DNA from: Celeribacter litoreus
GTDB taxonomy: Bacteria > Pseudomonadota > Alphaproteobacteria > Rhodobacterales > Rhodobacteraceae
Length of the DNA: 64,000 bases
Direction: 5' to 3'
Assembly: GCF_020165855.1 (NCBI RefSeq)
Contig: NZ_JAIUFY010000014.1
Location: 1 to 64,000 of the forward strand
Shown piece by piece: positions 1 to 7,292 of the stretch. Position 1 is the stretch's first letter. Each line of letters begins with the position of its first letter. The translations under genes were made by a program, and so were the position numbers. Under the pieces are notes generated by a model, which had not been told where the DNA came from, did not search any database, and saw only the letters and a list, made by a program, of their open reading frames with translations.

Positions 1-21
1 CTTCGGTCGCTTGTTTGCCAT
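1..21 (-). mobile_element. Start of a probable IS3-family transposase OrfA (cut by window edge)
   Basis: Seven codons read MANKRPK on the minus strand and run off the left edge. They are preceded by a strong GGAGG ribosome binding site about 8 bases upstream. From memory of the family, MANKR(H/P)KPEE-type starts are common in IS3-group OrfA proteins of Rhodobacteraceae. The identification rests on seven residues only, so it is a guess supported mainly by the start site and the gene-poor surroundings. Confidence 0.35.
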
Positions 22-797
22 AGCTGGTCCTCCATTTCCTAAACATAGGGGTGGACCCGTTCAAATGGGGAGGCTCAGCAAGCCTTGAGTATCACCGACC
101 ATTTTGACAGGAAGGTCTATTCTTCCGAGTGGTTTAATGTTTTCCCTAAACATGTTTCCGAAGCGGGAGCGCCTATCGAAAACGGCACTCTCTTCCAGTA
201 TTGCGACAACCCAGCAAAGCAACGCATCGAACGAAACAAGATTTCTGCATAATTTGCATGTGGGCGTATGTTCGTGTCGACCTCAGTCTCGGCTTTAATT
301 GTTCTGGCTTTCATTCTGGCGATGATCGAGATGGTGTGGTCGCTCATGCCCGACACTTCTTCTATTTCCCGTCCAGCCCCCCCACAAGAAGTCCCGAACG
401 GAAGCTGTACGCTCATGGTGCAGCGCCAACCTTTTGTTCGAGTGGCGATTGTGGGGCGATGAATGATGGGTGAGCTAAGTGCCCCTTACGACAGGTCTAG
501 CGTCGACCTCCCTCTTTCGGTCGTGACGAGGTTGAGGAGTTGAGGCGGCTGAATAAGTTCCACCATCAGCATAGCGCGATATCCTCGTTCCCGATTCAGT
601 GGCTTTTGAACTAGCTGCGTTCCCCAGCGACCAGCTCTGGTTGCTCTTCTATAAATACTGATGACGCATTTTGGCGCGGGGATGTCCTCCCATTCACCGC
701 CCCCTCATCCTGTCACCTGTCGCCTCGCTTCTCGCCGGGGGTTCTCAACGGGTGGGCTTGTCTGTGCCTCGAGGGGAAAACCTCAAGGAACTTCACA
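22..797. other. Gene-poor region, possible mobile-element debris
   Basis: No confident gene is visible over about 775 bases. The first ~80 bases may include the terminal repeat of the element starting at the left edge. A minus-strand frame at 117-416 contains a stretch (EIEEVSGMSDHTISIIA) that loosely resembles the last helices of tyrosine recombinases, but there is no catalytic arginine or tyrosine. Base composition is lower in GC than the core genes to the right, consistent with accessory DNA. Confidence 0.4.
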
Positions 798-1310
798 ATG
801 GATCACAGCATCTGCCTTCTTTGCGGGGCGCACTTTCCGTTTCGCAGCAACAAGCGCTTCTGTTCAGCGACATGCCGTAAACTCAGCTCGCAGGACAAAG
901 CTCGCACAAGAACTCCAGCTAACGCGCAACATAGTCGTTGGGTCCAGAGAGACCAACTGGAAACCTTCGACCTAGCCATGAGAATGGCTGAACGGCTGTA
1001 CACGATGCCGCCAGGTCAACGACTTGGTTACCTAAATGATATTGTCGATCTCGCTAGAAGCGGGGTGTCACCGCGCACCCGAAAGGTTTTGACGATGCCC
1101 GCCTTGCTCAAGCCAGATGCCACGAGACGCAGCCTGTTCTGGAGAAACAGCCCCAAAACCCACTTGACCATATCACAAGCAGCAAATCGCTTTTGCTGGC
1201 GGGTCTGGAACGCCAGTGTCAAAGATGTTGTCAGGGGTATCGCTCCGGAACCTCCAACGGGAGAGGTTTGCGATAAGGAACAGATCGAAGCGTCATACGG
1301 CAAATTTTAA
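798..1310 (+). CDS. Conserved hypothetical protein with N-terminal treble-clef-like zinc motif
   Basis: A 170-residue protein of unknown function. Residues 6-26 carry CxxC followed by CxxxC (CLLCG, then RFCSATC), which is the spacing of a small treble-clef zinc ribbon. The remainder is basic, with a segment around 63-90 (YTMPPGQRLGYLNDIVDLAR) and a C-terminal part (TISQAANRFCWRVWNASVKDVV) that I recall from short hypothetical proteins recurring in Rhodobacteraceae accessory regions. Start ATG at 798 follows a purine-rich AAGGAAC. It stands alone between two gene-poor stretches and next to a likely IS end. DNA binding is a plausible role but is not shown. Confidence 0.65.
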   Translation: MDHSICLLCGAHFPFRSNKRFCSATCRKLSSQDKARTRTPANAQHSRWVQRDQLETFDLAMRMAERLYTMPPGQRLGYLNDIVDLARSGVSPRTRKVLTMPALLKPDATRRSLFWRNSPKTHLTISQAANRFCWRVWNASVKDVVRGIAPEPPTGEVCDKEQIEASYGKF

Positions 1311-1661
1311 CCTCAAAAATCTGAGCGGCTTACCACTATTGTTACGTCTGGAGCTTCCCCCCGCAGGGGGGGCGCTCTCGCTTGGCTGGGCAGGGTCTTA
1401 GCCCAGCGCTGAACATGAGGGGTCTGTGTGCGTCTGTCAGGCGATCAGCAGAGGCTTGAGCTGCAGCTAGCACCGTAGACCATACCGTAGACCAGATGGT
1501 GCCTGTTGACCTGGGCGGGCTGTCGCTGATACCCCATGTTTTACTGGAGTTACCAGCTGAGGCGGTGCCTGTAACGGGAAGCCAACTAAACAGCCCACCG
1601 TGTGGGGCACCATTTCTCACCACTAAAAAAATGCAAGAACCGCGCTTGGCTATGGCTGAGG
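1311..1661. other. Intergenic region with hairpins and a short direct repeat
   Basis: No gene is recognised. The stretch contains a C-run/G-run hairpin near 1357-1372, a second hairpin near 1384-1408 and a ten-base direct repeat ACCGTAGACC at about 1472-1493 with a two-base spacer. The function is unknown; the region lies just downstream of the LysR gene stop and may include its terminator. Confidence 0.4.
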
Positions 1662-2561
1662 TCAATAGTTCGCTGCGGTTTTTACGAACTTCTGCAAGAG
1701 GCTGAAGAAGTTCAACACGTGCGGTTTCTGGTTGTCGGAGCGGGCGTGGACGGTGAGGGTCGTGCCGGGATTGTATCCTGCGTATTTGCGGTAGGTGACG
1801 CCTGATTTTGGCGAGTGGGACACGCTTTCGGGGACCAATGCGACACCTACGCCGACGGATACCATCGAGATTGCGGTTTGGAAGTCTTGGACGAAAATCT
1901 GTTCGCTCGGGGTGAAGCCTTCCTCGGCGCAGACGCCGAGAACGTGGTCTGCAAAGGAGGGCCGCGGGCGGCGCGGGTAGAGGAGGAAGGTTTCCTCTGC
2001 GATCTCCTTCAACTGCAACGGGTCCGCGCGGCGTGCCGCAGTCGAGCCATCCGGGACCGCGACGATCAGCGGCTCCTGATGAAGCACCACAGAACGAAAG
2101 GCATCACCCCCGAGGCGCGGTCGCGCGACCGCAATGTCGATTTCACGCTGGATCAGGGCGCGTTCGAGTTCGGCGTTGTTCATGGACGACAGCGCCAGAT
2201 CGACGTTCGGATAATGCGAGCGGTAAGACTTGATGAGATTGGGCAGGGGGCCGTAGGTGGCTGTGCCGACAAAGGCGACGCGCAGACGTCCTGCACCGCC
2301 TTGGCCGATGAGCGTGGCCTCGCGATAGGCGCTGTCGAGGTCAGCGAGGATTTCGCGGGCGCGATCCAGTAGCACTTCGCCCGCATCGGTCAGTTGCACC
2401 TGATTGCGCGCGCGGTCAAAGAGTTTGACGCCAAGCTGGTCTTCGAGGATGGCAATTTGGCGCGAGAGCGGCGGTTGCGCCATATCGAGACGCGCGGCGG
2501 CGCGGCCGAAGTGGAGTTCTTCGGCCACGGCGATAAAGTATTTCAGGCGTTTGAATTCCAA
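1662..2561 (-). CDS. LysR-family regulator of the aromatic operon (CatR/BenM-like)
   Basis: A 299-residue LysR-type transcription factor. The N-terminal winged helix-turn-helix reads FKRLKYFIAVAEELHFGRAA and ends PPLSRQIAILE, the form typical of the CatM/BenM/CatR group that responds to muconates. The effector domain follows from about residue 90. I place the start at TTG 2561 because GGAGGT lies 6 bases upstream and the family motif begins directly after it; an upstream ATG at 2612 lies inside the hydrolase gene. It is the last gene of the five-gene minus-strand cluster, 22 bases after the hydrolase stop. It probably acts at the ATAC-N7-GTAT site ahead of the dioxygenase gene; that link is inference. 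Confidence 0.8.
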   Translation of the reverse strand: MEFKRLKYFIAVAEELHFGRAAARLDMAQPPLSRQIAILEDQLGVKLFDRARNQVQLTDAGEVLLDRAREILADLDSAYREATLIGQGGAGRLRVAFVGTATYGPLPNLIKSYRSHYPNVDLALSSMNNAELERALIQREIDIAVARPRLGGDAFRSVVLHQEPLIVAVPDGSTAARRADPLQLKEIAEETFLLYPRRPRPSFADHVLGVCAEEGFTPSEQIFVQDFQTAISMVSVGVGVALVPESVSHSPKSGVTYRKYAGYNPGTTLTVHARSDNQKPHVLNFFSLLQKFVKTAANY

Positions 2562-2583
2562 ACACGGACCTCCGGCCCGCCCC

Positions 2584-3432
2584 TTAGTCCATCTTGGACA
2601 GAGCCTCGACAAAATGCGGGCGGAAGGTGGCGGGGTTTTCGCTCATCGGAAAGTGCCCGATCCCGTCCATCACGGCAAGAGTGGCGCCGGGGATTTGATC
2701 CGCTGTGCGCTTGGCATCCTCCGGTGTGCAGGTCATGTCGTAGGTGCCGACCATGATGTGCACAGGGGTCTTCGAGGTGTCGATGCCGCCGAGCTTGCCG
2801 ACGAGGCTGTCGTCCTTGGTGTAGAAGTTCAGGTCCCCACGGAACACGCCCGGACCTGACTGCATGAACATCCACTGGGTGTTCCAACGCTCCGCTCGCG
2901 GAGATTGCGGGGCGATGTTTGCACTCACGAGCGCCGCGCCCATTTCGCCGCCGTGGGCGTCGGGGCGGTGGAACCAATCGATGTCATACCATGCAGGTTG
3001 GAAATCGGACGCCTCGATCGCGATGAAGCCTTTGAACGGTTCCGGATTGTTCAGCGCGAGTTGGAGCGCAATACGCCCGCCCATGGAACAACCGGCATAG
3101 ATCGGGTTCTCAAGCCCCATGGCCTCAACGAATTTCAGGACGGTTTCGACGTATACTTCGGTTGTGAGGAGGTATTCTTCTTCTTCAAACCCTTCGGGGG
3201 GAAGAGATTTGCCATGCCATGGAAGGTCCGGCGCGATGAAGCGATACTGCGACGTCAGTTCCGCATCGTTGAGGATGTGACGCCACTGGCGATTGTCTGC
3301 GCCTGCGGTGTGGAAACAGATGACAGGCTGACCCTGTCCGGCTTCCTCGACATAAATACGATAGCTGCGGCCTGCGACCTCGATGGTCAGGTAGCGGCCG
3401 ATGATGGGTTCGAATGCGGTCGGAGCGTTCAT
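2584..3432 (-). CDS. Alpha/beta hydrolase, enol-lactonase-like
   Basis: A 282-residue alpha/beta-hydrolase. The nucleophile elbow is GCSMGG near residue 115, the acid is likely in GTYDMTCTPED near 227, and the histidine is in GIGHFPMSE near 260. An HTAGADNRQW segment near 41 forms the oxyanion-hole region. In an ortho-cleavage operon the expected role is hydrolysis of 3-oxoadipate enol-lactone or a related lactone. Sequence alone cannot separate this from other C-C or ester hydrolases. The start codon overlaps the end of the SCP2-like gene by 4 bases (ATGA), indicating translational coupling. Confidence 0.75.
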   Translation of the reverse strand: MNAPTAFEPIIGRYLTIEVAGRSYRIYVEEAGQGQPVICFHTAGADNRQWRHILNDAELTSQYRFIAPDLPWHGKSLPPEGFEEEEYLLTTEVYVETVLKFVEAMGLENPIYAGCSMGGRIALQLALNNPEPFKGFIAIEASDFQPAWYDIDWFHRPDAHGGEMGAALVSANIAPQSPRAERWNTQWMFMQSGPGVFRGDLNFYTKDDSLVGKLGGIDTSKTPVHIMVGTYDMTCTPEDAKRTADQIPGATLAVMDGIGHFPMSENPATFRPHFVEALSKMD

Positions 3433-3821
3433 TGCACGGCCTCCTTCTTGCGGCCCAAGGCCATGAATTCTTTGAAATACCGGAGGTTTTTCACGAGCGC
3501 GAGGATATCCCCGTCGATCCGGCCACGGCCCGTTTTCACAAAGCCGAAAATGTCGTGATAGAAGGCTTCGGGGATCGGTTCCCAGAACTTCTCAAGGGAC
3601 GCGCTGTCCACACGCAGCGCAAAGCGCCACGGGGTTTGACGGCTCGGGCCCTCGGTCACCTTTTCGAGCAGACCACGGTGGAATGTCAGGTAGAACTCGT
3701 TGCCGTCGACTTCGATCAGCACGGTTTCGCTAAACAGCGCGCCGAGGCGCAAAAGGTGGGGGCGACGGGAGAGTTGGTCGCCCATGTCTTCAAACCGGGC
3801 GCGCAGGTTGGCCACATCCAT
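3429..3821 (-). CDS. SCP2-like sterol-carrier-type small protein
   Basis: A 130-residue protein with no signal peptide. Features such as FYLTFHRGLLEKVTEG, PWRFALRVDSASLEKFW and RIDGDILALVKNLRYFKEF follow the pattern of SCP2 lipid-transfer-like domains, which bind hydrophobic ligands or act as accessory folds. It sits between the cycloisomerase and hydrolase genes, the place where a muconolactone isomerase (catC) would be expected, but it shows no resemblance to CatC. It is 12 bases from the cycloisomerase stop and overlaps the hydrolase start by 4 bases. Its role in the pathway is unknown. Confidence 0.6.
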   Translation of the reverse strand: MDVANLRARFEDMGDQLSRRPHLLRLGALFSETVLIEVDGNEFYLTFHRGLLEKVTEGPSRQTPWRFALRVDSASLEKFWEPIPEAFYHDIFGFVKTGRGRIDGDILALVKNLRYFKEFMALGRKKEAVQ

Positions 3822-3833
3822 GAGTGGTTTCCT

Positions 3834-5021
3834 TTAGTCTTTGATTTCGTAGCGGTCGAGGCGGTCCGGATCGGGCGTGATGCCGAGTCCCGGTCCCTCG
3901 GGAAGATGGACGCGGAAATTCTCGTAGACGAGGCCCTCACGGGTCAGGTCTTCGACGAGGATCTTCGGTCCGAAATGTTCGGTGCCCCATTCGAGCGCCG
4001 GAAGCGTCGAGAAGGCATGGAGGTGGGCGGATGCGCCGATGGAGCTCTCCAACAGGCAGCCACCGTAAAGCTGCACGCCAGCGGCACGGGCAATCCCTGC
4101 GACCTGTTTAAGCTGGTGAACGCCACCGTGTTTGCAGAGTTTGAGCGAGATCACGGAGCCTGCAGCCTTCGCGCACCCGTCGAAAGCCTCGGCGGGGGTG
4201 AACACGCCTTCGTCCATCATGATCGGGATCGCGGAACGCTGTGCGACACGCGCCATTCCTGCCATCTGATCCGCAGGGAGGGGTTGCTCGATGAGGCTCA
4301 CGCCGAGGTCTTCAAGGCGCGGCAGGTAGCGGATGCAGTCCGCCTCCGACCAGCCCTGGTTCACATCGGCGATGATGTCGGTGCCTGCAGGCAGCGCCTT
4401 TTGCAGGGCGGCGAGGCGGCCGAGATCGGTCGCGGGGTCAGCAAAGCCGAGTTTGATCTTGAAGCGGTTGAACCATCCCTTCTCGATCATGCCTTGAGCT
4501 TCTTCGACCTCTTGAGCCGCGTCACCGGAGGCAAGCGCCCAGATTGCGGAGAAGGACTGATGTTGCGCGCCGCCCAAAAGGACATGCGCCGGCACGCCGA
4601 GCGTCTTGCCCGTCGCATCCAGCAGCGCCATGTCGACGGCGGATTTCGCGGAGTTGTTGCGTTTGCACGCGCCTGCCATGAGTTTGGCGGCACGCTCCAG
4701 CTCGCACGCCGGATGGCCGATGAGGGCAGGGGCGATATAGGCGTCGATATTGGCTTTCATCGCCTCGACGCTTTCTTCGGCCCAGCGCGGACCTCCGAGG
4801 GTTGATCCTTCGCCATAGCCCACCACACCATTTTCCAGCGTCACTTCGACGAAGATATACCCCTGATGGTTCACGGAGGTGTTGGAGAGCTTGTGCTTGC
4901 GGCGGGTCGGCGCGGCGATGATGCGGGCGGAAATCGACCGGATGGCTGTCTCTGCCTGCAGCGATGCGAAACCGGCATCTTCCGGAGAGATGAGCGTGGA
5001 TGTGGCTGGGGCAATGGACAT
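3834..5021 (-). CDS. catB: Muconate cycloisomerase-family enzyme (enolase superfamily)
   Basis: A 395-residue mandelate-racemase/muconate-lactonising enzyme. The superfamily signature is visible in order: KxK (RFKIKLG, about residue 190), the metal ligands Asp (ADVNQGW), Glu (SLIEQPL) and Asp (IMMDEG), then the second lysine region (ISLKLCKHGG). It would cyclise cis,cis-muconate or a substituted muconate to a muconolactone. Residues 30-70 hold the usual capping-domain start. It is about 100 bases downstream of the dioxygenase gene on the same strand. Some members of this family are epimerases or act on other acids, so the substrate is inferred from context. Confidence 0.8.
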   Translation of the reverse strand: MSIAPATSTLISPEDAGFASLQAETAIRSISARIIAAPTRRKHKLSNTSVNHQGYIFVEVTLENGVVGYGEGSTLGGPRWAEESVEAMKANIDAYIAPALIGHPACELERAAKLMAGACKRNNSAKSAVDMALLDATGKTLGVPAHVLLGGAQHQSFSAIWALASGDAAQEVEEAQGMIEKGWFNRFKIKLGFADPATDLGRLAALQKALPAGTDIIADVNQGWSEADCIRYLPRLEDLGVSLIEQPLPADQMAGMARVAQRSAIPIMMDEGVFTPAEAFDGCAKAAGSVISLKLCKHGGVHQLKQVAGIARAAGVQLYGGCLLESSIGASAHLHAFSTLPALEWGTEHFGPKILVEDLTREGLVYENFRVHLPEGPGLGITPDPDRLDRYEIKD

Positions 5022-5120
5022 AACGGGCGTCTTTCGTATCCGGCGATGGGTGCGTCTGAACCGTCAGGCGCGAAATAGGAATAAGACGGGGCCAATGCTA
5101 GCCCCGTCATGTGGGAGAGA

Positions 5121-5990
5121 TCACTCTGCGGCGATGCTCTCGACCAGTGCGTTGTCACGGATGACGAAATCAAAAGACATGACCAGATCGGTGTCAGCGC
5201 CTTCCGGTGCTGCTTTCAGTTCGCCGATGAGGTCCTCTTTCACGGCAAACACGCTATCGTTGTCGAGGTATTCGGTTTCGCTGTCGTAGATCTGGGAAAT
5301 CAGCGTTTTGTAGCCGTCTTTCATGATCATGAAGTGGATATGGCCCGGGCGCCATGGGTGGTGACCCATGTAGTTCAGGAGTTCGCCAGCCGCACCGTCA
5401 TACGGGATCGGGTAGGGGACCGGACGGATTGCGACAAAGGAATATTCGCCGTTCTCGTCGGTTTCGAAACGGCCGCGCAGGTTGTAGTCCGGCTGATCCG
5501 GGTCCTGCTGTTCGTAGAGACCGTTCGGCGCATCTTCCCAAACGTCCATGATCACGCCCGGAACCGGATTGCCCTGCGTGTCGCAGATGGTGCCAGAGAC
5601 GCGGACGGTTTGCTGGCCTTCGAAATCCTTCTGGATGATCGATGCGCCTTTCGGCAGGACCGGCGGGTTTTCGCGGTAGAACGGCCCGAGCACCGTGGTG
5701 ACGGTTTCGCCGTGGGTAGGTTTCTTGTCTAGCATATCGGCGAGCACTTCGACGCCGATGATGTCGGAAATCAGAATGAACTCGTTACGAGCGTCGCTGG
5801 AAATCTCACCGGCGCGGCGCATCCACTCCATGGCTTCGAGCCATTCATCATAGGTCAGGTTGACCTCTTTCATGAACTCGTGAACGTGCTTGAGTGCGGC
5901 CACCATAATCTCACGGTTGCGGGCAGGGATGCCCTCTTCCATGGAATTGATGACGGCATCGGTGATGTTTTCGATCGTAATGTTTCGCAT
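5121..5990 (-). CDS. catA: Intradiol ring-cleavage dioxygenase (catechol/hydroxyquinol 1,2-dioxygenase type)
   Basis: A 289-residue non-haem Fe(III) dioxygenase. The N-terminal helical dimerisation domain (about 1-95) is followed by the conserved GPFYRENPP segment and the catalytic barrel. Iron ligands are likely Tyr159 (DAPNGLY), Tyr193 (PVPYPIP), His217 and His219 (RPGHIHF). The PYPIPYDG and HHPWRPGHIHF segments resemble hydroxyquinol and chlorocatechol dioxygenases as much as plain catechol enzymes, so the substrate is open; the adjacent cycloisomerase argues for a muconate product. The start follows GGAGGAGACGTC. It is the first gene of the operon, downstream of a CatR/BenM-type operator. 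Confidence 0.8.
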   Translation of the reverse strand: MRNITIENITDAVINSMEEGIPARNREIMVAALKHVHEFMKEVNLTYDEWLEAMEWMRRAGEISSDARNEFILISDIIGVEVLADMLDKKPTHGETVTTVLGPFYRENPPVLPKGASIIQKDFEGQQTVRVSGTICDTQGNPVPGVIMDVWEDAPNGLYEQQDPDQPDYNLRGRFETDENGEYSFVAIRPVPYPIPYDGAAGELLNYMGHHPWRPGHIHFMIMKDGYKTLISQIYDSETEYLDNDSVFAVKEDLIGELKAAPEGADTDLVMSFDFVIRDNALVESIAAE

Positions 5991-6071
5991 GACGTCTCCT
6001 CCCGTCTGTAACTTTCGATCCCTATTTGCGAGGAACTTGCCCTTCTCTCAATGCTCGCGCGGATATCCGAT

Positions 6072-6088
6072 GATACCTTTCAGGTATC
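6072..6088 (-). promoter_or_regulatory. Probable LysR operator, ATAC-N7-GTAT
   Basis: GATACCT-TTC-AGGTATC is a perfect 7-bp inverted repeat with a 3-base spacer. Read as ATAC-N7-GTAT (6073-6087) it matches the known BenM/CatM binding consensus exactly. It lies 82 bases upstream of the dioxygenase start and about 155 bases upstream of the divergent selU gene. The regulator would be the LysR gene at the far end of the same operon. Confidence 0.75.
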
Positions 6089-6242
6089 AAGCTTTTATTC
6101 ATCATGTTTTTCAAGTCATTGTAAGTGTGCTGTCAGTTTGCCTTTTTCTCTTTGATTTCCTAGAGCGGTGCGTCTGAGACGCAAATCTCTCTCCATGGAA
6201 ATCAGACTGTTCCCCGTGCGCGTTCGGCGTTAGAAATTTGGC

Positions 6243-7292
6243 ATGAGCATAGCATTTTCTTCCGCCTCCGACCTATTGGGCTCTTCCTTTGACACGATCA
6301 TCGACGTGCGCGCCCCCGCTGAATTCGCGGAGGACCACGTGCCGGGGGCAATTAACTTGCCTGTTCTCGACGACGAAGAACGTGCGCGGGTCGGAACGAT
6401 TTATGTGCAGGAGTCGCCATTCCTCGCCCGAAAAATTGGTGCAGCCCTCGTCGCCCGCAATTCCGCAAAGCATATCGAAGAGCGATTGTTCGAGAAGGAA
6501 GGCGGCTGGCGCCCGTTGGTCTATTGCTGGCGTGGAGGGCAGCGGTCCAATTCCTTTGCTTCGATCCTCAAACAGATCGGCTGGCGGGTAGAGGTGCTCG
6601 ACGGCGGGTACAAATCGTGGCGAAAGCTCGTGATCGGGATGCTGCACGAGACGCCCCTGCCGCATCGGTTTGTCCTGCTCGACGGCAACACAGGCACGGC
6701 CAAGACAGACATTCTCGCACGCGTGGCGGAGCGCGGTGGGCAGGTGCTTGATCTCGAAGGGTTGGCCAACCATCGCGGGTCCATCTTCGGGCCGATGGGG
6801 GCACAACCGGCGCAGAAGGGATTTGAGAGCCGCTTGGCCGAAGCGCTCGTCAACCTCGATCCCGCGCGTCCGGTGCTCGTGGAGGCGGAAAGCTCAAAGA
6901 TCGGCGACATTTCCCTGCCGTCGTCTGTCTGGGCCGCGATGTGTGCCGCGCCTCGGATTAAGGTGCACGCGCATCTAAGCGCGCGGGCGGCGTTCCTTGC
7001 GGAGGCTTATGCCGATCTCGTGGAGGACCGCGCGGTCATGGAGGCGCGATTGCATCAACTCGTGTCTTTGCAAGGACATGCCCGCGTCGAGGCGTGGATC
7101 GATATGGCCAAGCGCGGCGATTACATCGACCTCGCAGGCGCTCTGATGGCCTACCACTATGACCCGCGCTACGAAAAATCCCGCGCGCGCCACGCGCCGG
7201 AATTCATCGCGGACTTTGATCTTTGCGACATGGGTGAGGCGGCGCGCGATGACGTGGCGAGCCGGATCGTGACACGATTGGCTGAGCTTTAA
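6243..7292 (+). CDS. selU: tRNA 2-selenouridine synthase
   Basis: A 349-residue protein with an N-terminal rhodanese domain (DVRAPAEF at 21-28, active-site Cys95 in VYCWRGG) and a C-terminal P-loop domain with the Walker A variant GNTGTAKT at 148-155 followed by DLEGLANHRGSIFG. This architecture is that of SelU/MnmH, which replaces sulfur by selenium in 2-thiouridine at the wobble position of certain tRNAs, using selenophosphate. The gene converges on selD, the selenophosphate source, and the two stop codons share the sequence TTAA. Length is normal for the family. Confidence 0.92.
   Translation: MSIAFSSASDLLGSSFDTIIDVRAPAEFAEDHVPGAINLPVLDDEERARVGTIYVQESPFLARKIGAALVARNSAKHIEERLFEKEGGWRPLVYCWRGGQRSNSFASILKQIGWRVEVLDGGYKSWRKLVIGMLHETPLPHRFVLLDGNTGTAKTDILARVAERGGQVLDLEGLANHRGSIFGPMGAQPAQKGFESRLAEALVNLDPARPVLVEAESSKIGDISLPSSVWAAMCAAPRIKVHAHLSARAAFLAEAYADLVEDRAVMEARLHQLVSLQGHARVEAWIDMAKRGDYIDLAGALMAYHYDPRYEKSRARHAPEFIADFDLCDMGEAARDDVASRIVTRLAEL

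Noticed and set aside
117-416. Minus-strand frame with an integrase-like segment
   Set aside because: No catalytic residues are present and the similarity is limited to about 20 residues, so it is mentioned only as possible debris.
1472-1493. Tandem ACCGTAGACC repeat as a phage attachment site
   Set aside because: It is too short, is not next to a tRNA gene and has no second copy in the window that I can see.
3429-3821. Assignment of the small aromatic-operon gene as catC
   Set aside because: Length (130 against about 95 residues) and motifs do not fit muconolactone isomerase; the SCP2-like pattern fits better.
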